Shown one piece after another: positions 1 through 7,375 of a stretch of 11,056 nt of DNA. A model generated the notes under the pieces. That model was not told the origin of the DNA. It worked only from the letters and a program-made list of their open reading frames with translations, and made no database searches. The DNA is from Bacillota bacterium (GTDB lineage Bacteria > Bacillota_E > Sulfobacillia > Sulfobacillales > Sulfobacillaceae). Each line of letters begins with the position of its first letter. The stretch's first letter is position 1. Both the position numbers and the translations under genes were made by a program. The stretch covers positions 1-11,056 of the forward strand of contig JAKADJ010000052.1 in the NCBI GenBank assembly GCA_021820645.1. The letters run 5' to 3'.

Positions 1-119
1 ACCTTGTGGGTGGTTACGGCTTGGCGGATTACCGGAGCGGGTTTGCTTTGCGCGGTGTGACCGAACCACGGGAATAGCAATAGGAGAAACGTCAGAACTT
101 TATGGACCAATGGAATCAT
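1..119 (-). CDS. Exported protein with N-terminal signal peptide (partial)
   Basis: Only the first 39 codons are in the window; the frame is open to the left edge. The translation has a short positively charged start (VHK), a hydrophobic core (LTFLLLLFPWF) and a likely signal peptidase I site after GHTA, so the product is probably secreted or exposed at the cell surface. The mature part begins QSKPAPVIRQ and shows no recognisable domain. The ATG at 119 overlaps its own candidate Shine-Dalgarno (AAAGGA). The in-frame TTG at 110 lies 8 nt after AAAGGA and is an equally good or better start, giving a more typical signal peptide. The gene is divergent from the coiled-coil gene at 231. Function is unknown. 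Confidence 0.6.
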   Translation of the reverse strand, partial: MIPLVHKVLTFLLLLFPWFGHTAQSKPAPVIRQAVTTHK

Positions 120-230
120 CCTTTCTCATGTGGGGTTTCCCAGTACCCTAGCATGGACCAAGACGCTTCTGGCTATGTACAACCTGGCATGAAATCGTAA
201 TCGCCTGCTTATCTATGTAGAAAGAGAGAA

Positions 231-758
231 GTGGAGAGGATGGATTACACCATGCAGGGACCTAATATTGGACGCGATCTGGCCGAAACGGTGGGTCGAT
301 TGGGCGGGGTCAAACGCCAAATTAAGGTGTTGGAGACCGAGGAAAGCGCACTACGCCAACAGGTCATGAAGGCGATCGCGCAGTGGCCCCAAGAATGGTT
401 TCCGGTGCGTGTGGCGGGATACGAACTGAAGCGTCAGCTGCGGGTGGGGAAAGTGGATGTCGAAGAGGCCACGAAAATCCTATCAGACAAGGGACTTTTG
501 GATCAGGTTGCAACACGTCCGGAGTTTTTAGACATCGAAGCCTTAATCAATTTACGTGTCGATCTTGCTCGTAAGCCGATGCCGAGCACGACACGGCAAG
601 ACCTCACCGCAGAGTTTGAGCAAGCCATTGGGTGGCAGCCCGTGATTACGGTGCACGAGATTCAAGAATTTTATGCCCATCAGCGATTGGATGAATCCGA
701 GTGGCTCCTCTGTTTTCGGGATCTCAAACCGGTGATTGAGGTGCTCTCGGTACGGTAA
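231..758 (+). CDS. Uncharacterised coiled-coil protein
   Basis: This 175-residue soluble protein has no signal peptide or membrane segment. Residues about 17-50 form a charged, leucine/valine-spaced helix that looks like a coiled coil, followed by a short beta-like segment (FPVRVAGYELKRQLRVGKV, about 57-75) and a mixed alpha/beta C-terminus ending in CFRDLKPVIEVLSVR. A coiled coil followed by a small strand pair is loosely reminiscent of phage Gp157/Gam-like proteins, but the resemblance is only architectural and I assign no function. The GTG at 231 opens the frame; ATGs at 240 and 252 are also possible, and none has an ideal ribosome binding site. GGAGAGG at 233-239 lies 12 nt before the ATG at 252. 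The 3' end overlaps the convergent GH1 gene by 35 bp. Confidence 0.65.
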   Translation: MERMDYTMQGPNIGRDLAETVGRLGGVKRQIKVLETEESALRQQVMKAIAQWPQEWFPVRVAGYELKRQLRVGKVDVEEATKILSDKGLLDQVATRPEFLDIEALINLRVDLARKPMPSTTRQDLTAEFEQAIGWQPVITVHEIQEFYAHQRLDESEWLLCFRDLKPVIEVLSVR

Positions 759-1959
759 TCATCCCGCTGTGGGTTCGGTTTGCCGCGATAATGTCGCGAT
801 ATAGCAGCGCGCTATCTCTTGGGGTGCGCTTGAGGCTGTCATAGTCCACGGCTATCAGGCCAAATCGAGGACGATAGCCTTCGGCCCATTCAAAGTTGTC
901 TAAGGCCGCCCAATGCAAATAGCCGCGGATCTCGGCGCCATCGTGTTGCGCACGGGCCACTCGGTCAAGGTGATCTAGCAAGAATTGCTGGCGTCGTGCG
1001 TCATCCATTGTAGCGATGCCATTTTCTGTGATGAGAATGGGTTTTTGGTAACGACTGGCCCGCATCAACAGGTGGTAAAGTCCGTCAGGATAGATTTCCC
1101 AACCCATGTCCGTGACTGGAGCGCCGGGTTTGGCCGAAATCGGGCTAAGGCCCCGAGCGGTCTTGATCCATTGCCGGGTGTAATAATTGAGGCCCAAGAA
1201 GTCTTGGTGGGTGTTGACCTCATCGACAATTCGCCAGTTGAACTCGGAGTCAATGAAGCGGGTGAGTGCGTGATCGCTCCACGAGTACCGGTGGTATGGT
1301 TGGAAGAATGCCAGATGATGGGCCAATCCGACCATCGAATTCGGGGACAAGGCCTTGATACGCGCATAGGTTTTGCGGTGAATGGCGGCCAAACGGTGTG
1401 CCATTTTCCACGTCTGGATGAGGCTAGAGTGACCAGGCGGCCATATTCCTTGGCCATAGCCCATTACCGCATAGATCATGGGTTCATTAATCGTGACCCA
1501 GAGGGAGACCAGGTCACGGAATTCCGTGACCACACGGGATACATAGTTTAAGAAATAAGTCTCGGCATCTCGTGCGAAAAATCCTCCCCGGTCTGCGAAC
1601 CAGGTCGGTAGGGTGAAGTGATGTAAAGTCACCACAGGCTCCATGCCGAGTTGTTTCAAGGCATGAAGAATGTGTCGATATTGCGCAATCGCGGCGGCCG
1701 AAATGTCTCCGGGCGAAGGCTCAATACGACTCCATTCCAATGACAGTCGATATGCGTTCCAGCCCATTTGCTGAAATAATTGAAGATCCGGGTCGGGATT
1801 CCGGAAGTGGTCGGTCGCATGCCCCGACTCTTTGTGGTCGGCGATATGCCCGGCTTTCTCCCATCGGGTCCAGTCGTTATGCGTAAATCCTTCAATTTGA
1901 TGACTAGAGGTGGCAGCTCCCCAGAGGAACGGAGCCAGGTGTTTCGGCCAAGTTGCCAT
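724..1959 (-). CDS. GH1 family beta-glycosidase
   Basis: A retaining glycoside hydrolase of family 1 that removes terminal beta-linked sugars (glucose, galactose or related) from oligosaccharides or glycosides. The 411 residues cover the whole (beta/alpha)8 barrel: substrate-binding Q21 near the N-terminus, SLEWSRIEP (73-81), the sugar-binding HF of HHFTLP (113-118), the acid/base Glu159 in TINEP, the nucleophile Glu312 in TENG, and the C-terminal aglycone/glycone motif DNFEW (354-358) followed by GYRPRFGL. The SLEWSRIEP and HHFTLP versions resemble archaeal/thermophilic members more than the Bacillus BglA type. It is somewhat shorter than the usual 440-490 residues. No signal peptide is visible, so it acts in the cytoplasm. 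The start lies 9 bp after the lipid kinase stop with AGGA just upstream, suggesting translational coupling. Exact sugar specificity cannot be read from the sequence. Confidence 0.95.
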   Translation of the reverse strand: MATWPKHLAPFLWGAATSSHQIEGFTHNDWTRWEKAGHIADHKESGHATDHFRNPDPDLQLFQQMGWNAYRLSLEWSRIEPSPGDISAAAIAQYRHILHALKQLGMEPVVTLHHFTLPTWFADRGGFFARDAETYFLNYVSRVVTEFRDLVSLWVTINEPMIYAVMGYGQGIWPPGHSSLIQTWKMAHRLAAIHRKTYARIKALSPNSMVGLAHHLAFFQPYHRYSWSDHALTRFIDSEFNWRIVDEVNTHQDFLGLNYYTRQWIKTARGLSPISAKPGAPVTDMGWEIYPDGLYHLLMRASRYQKPILITENGIATMDDARRQQFLLDHLDRVARAQHDGAEIRGYLHWAALDNFEWAEGYRPRFGLIAVDYDSLKRTPRDSALLYRDIIAANRTHSGMITVPRAPQSPV

Positions 1960-1968
1960 TGGGTCCTG

Positions 1969-2880
1969 CTAGCCTCCCGTGCGGATTCTAATCCCGTGCG
2001 GAATCGTGCGGATAGTGATGGGAAGATGGCCGATGAGTTCCCCGTCGGCATGGACCCACAACCGATCGGGCCCCGTCACCGTAAGCTCCGGAGCGGACAG
2101 CACTTTGACTTTGGGATGATTGACATGGGTGCCGCGAAACACCTTGGCCAAGAGTGGGAGGACTCCGAACGGTGAGATGGCCTCGACCCAGATAATCTCA
2201 AATCGTCCGTCGAAGGGAGACGCATGCGGGCAAATTTTCATTCCGCCGGCGTAATATTGTGTATTACCGGCGGCCAGCATAAAGGTTTTTTCACTGCGGG
2301 TGGCCGCGGATAACTTCACCTCGAGGGACGCACTGCGGTAACCGAAGAGATTAGATAAGATGCCCCGAATGAATACCCAGGTGCCGTTACCCTGCTTCTT
2401 GCGCTGATTGACCCATCCCGCCACTTCGGCGTCAAATCCTACCCCAGCCACTGTCAAAAAATAGTGCTCGCCGGCCTGGCCAATATCAAAGGCTTTGACG
2501 GATCCGTGCAACGCCGTGTCTAACATGGCGGCGGCCCCTTGAGGATACTGCAGCATCCGGACCAGGTCATTGCCGGTACCGGCGGGAAGGACCGCGAAAA
2601 TTGGCCCGGCTGTAGGCATAAGGCCATTAATCACCTCGTGGTGAGTTCCGTCACCGCCCAGTGAAATCACAGTGAGATCGGTGTCCGACGCCACGCGGCT
2701 CGCGAGTTCCGTGGCGTGTCCCGGACGTTGGGTACGCTCAACAGCGATCCCGAGCCCCTCAAGCGTGGGCTTTAACTCCTGATACAAGCGTTCGGCTTTG
2801 CCGTTCCCGGCGGCCGGGTTATAAATCACTAAGGCGCGGGCGCTAATGTTAGACTCCTCCAATGACTCGTGTTCAACCAT
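1969..2880 (-). CDS. Diacylglycerol kinase family lipid kinase (YegS/DgkB-like)
   Basis: A member of the LCB5/YegS/DgkB lipid kinase family, which transfers phosphate from a nucleotide to diacylglycerol or a similar lipid at the inner membrane face and recycles lipids into phosphatidic acid. Numbering from the ATG at 2880 (303 residues): NPAAGNGK near residue 21 begins the catalytic domain, the nucleotide-binding GGDGT lies at about 75-79, PAGTGND at about 99-105, and GFDAEV at about 148 marks the start of the beta-sandwich C-terminal domain, which ends with the conserved VHADGE motif. A TTG at 2889 falls in the T-tract of a hairpin and is unlikely to be the start. The ATG at 2880 has no Shine-Dalgarno. 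A strong GGAGGAG at 2854-2860 sits 6 nt before an in-frame ATT (2847), which would begin ISARALVIYNP, so the true start is uncertain. The gene is probably co-transcribed with the GH1 gene. Confidence 0.92.
   Translation of the reverse strand: MVEHESLEESNISARALVIYNPAAGNGKAERLYQELKPTLEGLGIAVERTQRPGHATELASRVASDTDLTVISLGGDGTHHEVINGLMPTAGPIFAVLPAGTGNDLVRMLQYPQGAAAMLDTALHGSVKAFDIGQAGEHYFLTVAGVGFDAEVAGWVNQRKKQGNGTWVFIRGILSNLFGYRSASLEVKLSAATRSEKTFMLAAGNTQYYAGGMKICPHASPFDGRFEIIWVEAISPFGVLPLLAKVFRGTHVNHPKVKVLSAPELTVTGPDRLWVHADGELIGHLPITIRTIPHGIRIRTGG
2854..2860 (-). promoter_or_regulatory. Strong Shine-Dalgarno inside the lipid kinase frame, before an ATT codon
   Basis: On the minus strand GGAGGAG is followed by 6 nt (TCTAAC) and then an in-frame ATT at 2847-2845. 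It is the only strong ribosome binding site near the beginning of the lipid kinase gene. The family domain starts within about five residues of this point, so it may mark a non-canonical ATT start. Confidence 0.45.
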
Positions 2881-2887
2881 CGGTGAC

Positions 2888-2910
2888 AAAAATTCGACAC
2901 GAAAGTCGAA
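2888..2910 (-). terminator. Terminator-like hairpin between nfo and the lipid kinase
   Basis: Reading the minus strand, TTCGAC, a 6-nt loop (TTTCGT) and GTCGAA form a perfect 6-bp stem followed at once by TTTTT. It begins 8 bp after the nfo stop codon. The stem is short with only three G-C pairs, so it is probably a weak or partial terminator that lets some transcription through into the lipid kinase and GH1 genes. Confidence 0.5.
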
Positions 2911-2917
2911 GTTCCTG

Positions 2918-3751
2918 CTATCCCACTAGATTTCGACAGGCAACGATTTCTGCTGCGTATTGGCGTTCGTCGTCGACAGGGGTTTCCAAGTAAAATGGAA
3001 CGTTTTGCAACCGGGGATCATTGAGGATCTCCTGGAGCATCTCGGCCCCCATCTCACCTTGACCAATCAGTTGATGACGGTCTTTCTTTCCCGCATACGG
3101 AATTTTACTGTCGTTCAGATGAATGGCTTTAAGGCGAGTCATGAATTCTGGATGATGGAACCCCGGGAAGTCCTTGGGGTGCCCAGGTTCGAGGAGGCCC
3201 GCGGCAAATGCGTGTTGGGTGTCAAAGCAGATCCCGACTTGACTCGGATCGAAGGGTTCCACAATGGCAAGCAACTGGTCCAAGGTGTAGCCTACCTCCG
3301 AGCCCTGACCGGCTGTGTTTTCGATGAGGATTTGCACGTTCTCGGTCGTATTTTTCTCTAAGACCGCCTTTAACGCGTGGTGCATCCGTTCGATCCCGTA
3401 GTCTTCACCTTGCCCCTTATGCTTTCCGCAGTGTACGACGACTCCGTAGGTGCCCCGGGCTTCGGCGATCACCAAATCTTGGACCAGCGCGTCAACGGAC
3501 AGGGTGAAGAGTTCCTCTTCGGGAGTCGCTAAGTTGATGAGATAAGGAGCGTGGCCGATAGCGACCAAATCTAGCTCCTTCATCTTCGCCACGCCGCGGG
3601 CAGCGTCCACCCGATCCAACTGTTTGGCCCCGCGAAAACCTCGTGGGTTTTTGGTGAAATATTGAAAGCAGGAGGCACCAAGTTCCGGCGCGATCATCAC
3701 CGCTTTCTCAAATCCTTTGGCGATACTAAGATGACAGCCGATTCGTATCAT
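2918..3751 (-). CDS. nfo: Endonuclease IV (AP endonuclease)
   Basis: A zinc-dependent apurinic/apyrimidinic endonuclease of the Nfo family. It nicks DNA 5' to abasic sites and trims blocked 3' ends in base-excision repair. All nine expected metal ligands are visible (numbering for the 277-residue form): H67 in GHAPYLINL, H107 in VVHCGKHKG, E144 in IENTAGQG, D177 and H180 in FDTQHAFAAG, H211 in IHLNDSK, D224 and H226 in DRHQLIGQGE, and E256 in YLETP. Spacing closely matches the E. coli enzyme. The open frame extends to a GTG at 3802, but that codon lacks a ribosome binding site and the 17 extra residues are unlike the family. The ATG at 3751 begins MIRIGCHLS, the usual N-terminus, with AGGGAG 11 nt upstream. 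It is the first gene of the minus-strand group and is divergent from the carboxypeptidase gene. Confidence 0.96.
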   Translation of the reverse strand: MIRIGCHLSIAKGFEKAVMIAPELGASCFQYFTKNPRGFRGAKQLDRVDAARGVAKMKELDLVAIGHAPYLINLATPEEELFTLSVDALVQDLVIAEARGTYGVVVHCGKHKGQGEDYGIERMHHALKAVLEKNTTENVQILIENTAGQGSEVGYTLDQLLAIVEPFDPSQVGICFDTQHAFAAGLLEPGHPKDFPGFHHPEFMTRLKAIHLNDSKIPYAGKKDRHQLIGQGEMGAEMLQEILNDPRLQNVPFYLETPVDDERQYAAEIVACRNLVG

Positions 3752-4075
3752 GTTGTGGTATGCTCCCTTGGGAAAATTTAGGTCAAAGAGATGGTCCGTC
3801 ACGACGATTTACGAATTCCCAACCAGTGCTAGAGGGACGTAAACCCGACACGCTACTGTGATTCTATCATCTTGGATGGGCGACTGCACTCTGCCAACTA
3901 TTCTAGACTGGGATCGGGGGGCCTCGCACCCTATTCGGGTTCGGGTTGGCTGCGATTGGGGTGGCAAGGGCTCACGAACAAGATATGCCGGTGGCGCCAA
4001 CTTTTCTGACCGGAGGCAGGAATTTCAAGACCATTGGGAGAAAGAATGAGGTAAATGCAGCGGAGGAGGAATGGG
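3752..4075. other. Divergent intergenic region between nfo and the M14 carboxypeptidase gene
   Basis: This 324-bp gap must hold the promoters of both divergent groups. I see no convincing gene, tRNA or riboswitch consensus in it. On the minus strand TTGGCA (3892-3897), a 17-bp spacer and CAAGAT (3869-3874) make a weak sigma-A-like candidate for nfo. On the plus strand a CCGGT/ACCGG pair (3988-3992 with 4009-4013) encloses a GGCGCC palindrome and could fold in the carboxypeptidase leader, but no T-tract follows. A short direct repeat CGGGTT CGGGTT lies at 3936-3947. A 63-codon open frame at 3858-4049 lacks a ribosome binding site and looks accidental. Confidence 0.4.
4062..4069 (+). promoter_or_regulatory. 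Ribosome binding site fixing the carboxypeptidase start
   Basis: GGAGGAGG lies 6 nt before the ATG at 4076. It decides the start against the upstream in-frame ATG at 4055, which has no comparable site. An out-of-frame ATG at 4071 abuts the motif too closely to be used well. Confidence 0.8.
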
Positions 4076-5755
4076 ATGACCGCCCAATATTGGACCTATG
4101 ATGAGATGTGGAATGCCCTACGTGCGTGGCAAGAGGAATTTCCGGAACTCATGACGCTTGATATGCTCACCACCAGCCGTGAGGGACGACAACTGCCTCT
4201 AGTCATTCTGGGAGACAAACGAACCGGGAATGATTTAAATAAGCCTGCATTACTGGTGGACGCCAATATTCACGCGGGAGAAGTCGCCGGCAATGCGGTG
4301 GCGATGTTCTTTATCCAACACCTGCTGAAGAACTATGGACAACGTCCTGACTTGACCCATTTACTGACAACACGGACGGTGTATGTCGTGCCTCGATTGG
4401 CGGTTGATGGGGCGGAACTCTATATGACGACCCCCGGCCGGGTGCGTTCGAGTCCGCGCCTCTATCCCTATTCATCGCCTCCTCATGGGTGGATTCCGGC
4501 CGACGTGGATGGGAATGGTCATATCTTATCGATGCGGGTGCCCAGTGAGGATGGGGGCTATGCAATCGACGAATTGGACTCACGGGCGATGCGTCCTCGG
4601 GAACCTGGAGAAATGGGCGGCGCCTATTATCACGTCTTTGTAGAGGGACGGATCGATCGCACCGTACACTCGGGCGAGATGCCCGCGTTTGCACACATGA
4701 AATTATCGCGCCGTGAAGGGATGGATTTTAACCGCAACTTTCCCGTGCGCTGGGCAGGAGAAAGTGGGCAGTCCGGGGCCGGACCCTTTCCCCTCTCCGA
4801 ACCCGAACTCTACGGGCTTGCCAAATTTGTGGAGGCGCATCCTAATATCGCCGGGTATGTCGCGCTCCATACCTCCGGTGGTGTCATCCTGCGTCAGCCC
4901 TCGACCGGGCCGGACACGGTGCTCTCCGAAACCGATCGTGAACTATTTACGCGGATGGCGGAAGTCGGCGAAAAGGTCAGCGGATATTTTGCCCGTTCCA
5001 ATTATGCGGCTTTTGCCAGTGGCCACGAAAAAGTGTTGATGCCGGGAGCCGCGGATGACTGGATGTATGACCATATGGGTGTGTTGGGATTTACCGTTGA
5101 GATTTGGGATTTGGCGCGTGCTGCGGGAGCACGAGGGTACGCGGAGCACGGGGTGTCTCATTTGATGACCTTAACCATGGAACAAGATCGAGAAGACCTG
5201 CGAAAAATTCTGGCTTTTGTGGATCAGGAAGAGATTACCGATGGCTTCTTTCCCTGGCAGAGCTTTCAACACCCCGACCTGGGACCGGTAGAAATCGGCG
5301 GCCTGAATCCGAAGTTCTTAGTGCAAAACCCTCCGCCGAGATTTTTGCCGCGGGAGTGTGAACGGGTGTCCGCGTTTTTGGAACGGCTGGGATTAGCCTT
5401 ACCACGGTTAAAGCTCGGCTCGGTTACGGCCCAAGCGGTCGCGCCCGGCACCTATCGTGTTTTGGCGGAGGTCATCAACCAGGGGTACTTACCCACGTCG
5501 AGCACCGAGAAGGGTCGGCAGCTTGGGGTACCGGCCCTGACAGCGCATTTGGACGGGGCCGAACTGATTGAAGGGGCGTCACCGAAAGAACTTGGGCATC
5601 TCGACGGATATGGCGACCAGGGCACCTACGGGCCGCCTCATAGTCAACGGGGGCACGCGACCTGGGTCGTGAAAGCAACCCCGGGGACCGTTATCACCAT
5701 CGAGTTCCGGGCTCCGCGAGCTGGTAGCGTGGCGACCACGTTAACCTTGACGTAG
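4076..5755 (+). CDS. M14 family zinc carboxypeptidase
   Basis: A metallopeptidase of the M14 family, which cleaves C-terminal residues from peptides or acts on related amide substrates. In the 559-residue form, the zinc ligands are H66 and E69 (HAGEV) and H265 (ALHTSGG), the substrate-binding pair N219-R220 lies in DFNRNFP, and the catalytic general base is E342 in FTVEIWDL. Together these make a complete active site. Residues up to about 385 form the peptidase domain. The C-terminal part from about 440, rich in beta-strand-like segments and ending in ATTLTLT, looks like a separate beta-sandwich domain, which explains a length well above the roughly 300 residues of classic carboxypeptidases. 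No signal peptide is visible, so it is probably cytoplasmic. The aminotransferase gene follows after 55 bp and is likely in the same transcript. Substrate preference is not evident. Confidence 0.93.
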   Translation: MTAQYWTYDEMWNALRAWQEEFPELMTLDMLTTSREGRQLPLVILGDKRTGNDLNKPALLVDANIHAGEVAGNAVAMFFIQHLLKNYGQRPDLTHLLTTRTVYVVPRLAVDGAELYMTTPGRVRSSPRLYPYSSPPHGWIPADVDGNGHILSMRVPSEDGGYAIDELDSRAMRPREPGEMGGAYYHVFVEGRIDRTVHSGEMPAFAHMKLSRREGMDFNRNFPVRWAGESGQSGAGPFPLSEPELYGLAKFVEAHPNIAGYVALHTSGGVILRQPSTGPDTVLSETDRELFTRMAEVGEKVSGYFARSNYAAFASGHEKVLMPGAADDWMYDHMGVLGFTVEIWDLARAAGARGYAEHGVSHLMTLTMEQDREDLRKILAFVDQEEITDGFFPWQSFQHPDLGPVEIGGLNPKFLVQNPPPRFLPRECERVSAFLERLGLALPRLKLGSVTAQAVAPGTYRVLAEVINQGYLPTSSTEKGRQLGVPALTAHLDGAELIEGASPKELGHLDGYGDQGTYGPPHSQRGHATWVVKATPGTVITIEFRAPRAGSVATTLTLT

Positions 5756-5810
5756 GGAGCACAGAATCGAGTGCCGGGAACATCAATAAAACTACAAGGG
5801 GAGTTATACC

Positions 5811-6956
5811 GTGTTTGGACATGACCTCAAAGTCTTAGTACCGGCGGCACTGAGTCACACTTACTTAAATACGGGGACGCTTGGCCCGACGCCCACCTCG
5901 GTATTAGCGGCCACCACAGCCCAGGAACTCGAGTGGGCCGAAGTGGGACCGGGCCATGTGCCGTTTTACCTTGGAGCCCGCGAGGAAGCACGGCATTTTG
6001 CCCATCGCTTAGAGCAAAATTTTCCCGGCGGCACGGTGTCGCTTACCGAAAATAATAGTGCGGGTATTTTGAATGTGCTGTGGGGCATCGACTTTCAGCC
6101 TGGCGACGAAATTATTACCACAGATCAAGAGCATGGCGCCGTTTTATATGCGGTGTCGGCGGTTGCCCGGCGGTTCGGCTTACGGATCAAAGTGGCGCCC
6201 TTAGGTCATGCATTAGGGATCGTGCGGGCGATAGAAGAACTGCTCACACCCAAGACCCGCCTCGTAATTTTGAGCCATGTGTCCCATGTCACAGGCTGGG
6301 AGCTTCCGGTGTCCGCTATCGCCGAAGAGATTGGGCACTATCCACGTTGCCGATTCCTGGTCGATGGAGCCCAGGCCCTGGGCAATATCGTCGTAGACCC
6401 GCAAGCGACCGGTGCCGACTTTTATGTGTTTTGTGGACACAAATGGATGATGGCGCCGGCTGGTTGGGCTGGCCTGTGGGTGCGTAAGGGCCGGCTCCAG
6501 GATCTCTTTACCGCATGGGCCGTCGAAGGCACCATGAACGTCGACGCCTTGACCAACGCTCCGTTTGTGCCCGATGTTCAGCACGGTACGGCGTTAGAAT
6601 TCGGCACCCGTAGTTGGCCGCGTGTGATTGGATGGGCTCTTACCTGGGACTATTACGAAGAAGAAGGGTTTCTTCATCAAGCAACGTATCAGCGAGGATT
6701 GGCCGATGAGGCTCGATCCCGCCTCGCGGAGATTCCTGATTTGACGCCTTTGTTGCCGCCCGATCCGATGATGCGTAATACGGCCTTGATGACGGTGGTG
6801 AGTGCTCGTCATGGAGCCGACATTGCTGAAGCCCTGTGGCAAAAGCATGTCTATGTCAAGCCAGTTCCTGAGCAGCATGCGATGCGGATTGCGTGGGCGC
6901 TGTTTAACACCGAAGAGGACTTGGATGCACTGCTATCCGCGATTGGTCGGATCTAA
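5811..6956 (+). CDS. Class V PLP-dependent aminotransferase (CefD/NifS-like fold)
   Basis: A fold-type I pyridoxal-phosphate enzyme of the class V aminotransferase group, which includes isopenicillin N epimerase-like proteins and cysteine desulfurases. In 381 residues the cofactor lysine is K211 in FCGHKWMMAP, the Asp binding the pyridine nitrogen is D185 in FLVDGAQALG, and H108 in DQEHGA fits the ring-stacking position. TENNSAG (79-85) would hold the phosphate. There is no conserved cysteine loop of the NifS/SufS type, so desulfurase activity is unlikely, and epimerase, lyase or aminotransferase activity is more plausible. The GTG start is supported by AAGGGGAG 7 nt upstream. Its placement 55 bp after a carboxypeptidase suggests a shared role in amino acid or peptide catabolism, but that is inference. 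No clear terminator follows before the convergent gene at 6994. Confidence 0.9.
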   Translation: MFGHDLKVLVPAALSHTYLNTGTLGPTPTSVLAATTAQELEWAEVGPGHVPFYLGAREEARHFAHRLEQNFPGGTVSLTENNSAGILNVLWGIDFQPGDEIITTDQEHGAVLYAVSAVARRFGLRIKVAPLGHALGIVRAIEELLTPKTRLVILSHVSHVTGWELPVSAIAEEIGHYPRCRFLVDGAQALGNIVVDPQATGADFYVFCGHKWMMAPAGWAGLWVRKGRLQDLFTAWAVEGTMNVDALTNAPFVPDVQHGTALEFGTRSWPRVIGWALTWDYYEEEGFLHQATYQRGLADEARSRLAEIPDLTPLLPPDPMMRNTALMTVVSARHGADIAEALWQKHVYVKPVPEQHAMRIAWALFNTEEDLDALLSAIGRI

Positions 6957-6993
6957 AGAAGCGGTCAGGGTCCATCCATGCGTGCGTCGGGCC

Positions 6994-7332
6994 CTAGGGC
7001 TCGTCCCGGAGTGTATTTAATCGATCCCGTAAGAGCCATGCGAATTCGGGGTCCAAGCTATCAGGCACAATGGATTGCCCAGCCCATTGGTCCCAACGCG
7101 GGTCTGGGTGAGACACCCGGGCTAAAATATCTTGTCGCCAATCGGGATCGTCGAGAAACTTAGCCATCGTCTCAAAAGATAGGGCGGCCTTCGCCGACAA
7201 TAGCGTTTGCGCAAGACTTTTCAGCACGGAAACACAGCCCGGGGTACTATGCTCGGGATACAACGTGGTGACGACGTCTACCACGGCTTGGGCTCCACTT
7301 TGCGGATCAGGAGCCTTGGGACCAAAACCCAT
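6994..7332 (-). CDS. Hypothetical 112-residue protein
   Basis: I do not recognise a family with confidence. The protein begins MGFGPKAPDPQSG, then is mostly helical: residues about 35-60 (VSVLKSLAQTLLSAKAALSF), a turn DDPDWRQD (61-68), a helix ILARVSH, and a C-terminal helix EFAWLLRDRLNTLRDEP. No signal peptide or membrane segment is visible. The order helix, FLDDPDWRQDILARV, DPxW is faintly reminiscent of a region in some TraG/HerA-like conjugation ATPases, so it could be a remnant of, or domain related to, such a protein, but the match is weak and no Walker motif is present. The longer open frame to 7491 is rejected because GAGGTG (7339-7344) lies 6 nt before the ATG at 7332. It is convergent with the aminotransferase and divergent from the EcsC-like gene. 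Confidence 0.65.
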   Translation of the reverse strand: MGFGPKAPDPQSGAQAVVDVVTTLYPEHSTPGCVSVLKSLAQTLLSAKAALSFETMAKFLDDPDWRQDILARVSHPDPRWDQWAGQSIVPDSLDPEFAWLLRDRLNTLRDEP

Positions 7333-7375
7333 GACAATCACCTCACTGTTCATTCTAACCGTTTTATCACTGCCC

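Noticed and set aside
985..1551. 188-codon plus-strand open frame antisense to the GH1 gene
   Set aside because: It lies wholly inside a well-supported GH1 coding region, has no ribosome binding site, and its translation matches no family.
3921..3990. Possible tRNA or T-box element (GGGTTCGGGTT, GGGTGGCA)
   Set aside because: No cloverleaf can be folded, the T-loop consensus GTTCRA is absent, the T-box core sequence is not matched, and no aminoacyl-tRNA synthetase or amino acid gene follows.
3858..4049. 63-codon frame just before the carboxypeptidase gene
   Set aside because: GTG start without a Shine-Dalgarno, low-complexity content and no recognisable domain. It could be a leader peptide, but nothing supports this.
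6991..7000. Perfect 10-bp palindrome GCCCTAGGGC near the end of the 112-aa gene
   Set aside because: It has no loop and no T-tract, so it is not a terminator; it overlaps a stop codon and is short enough to occur by chance.
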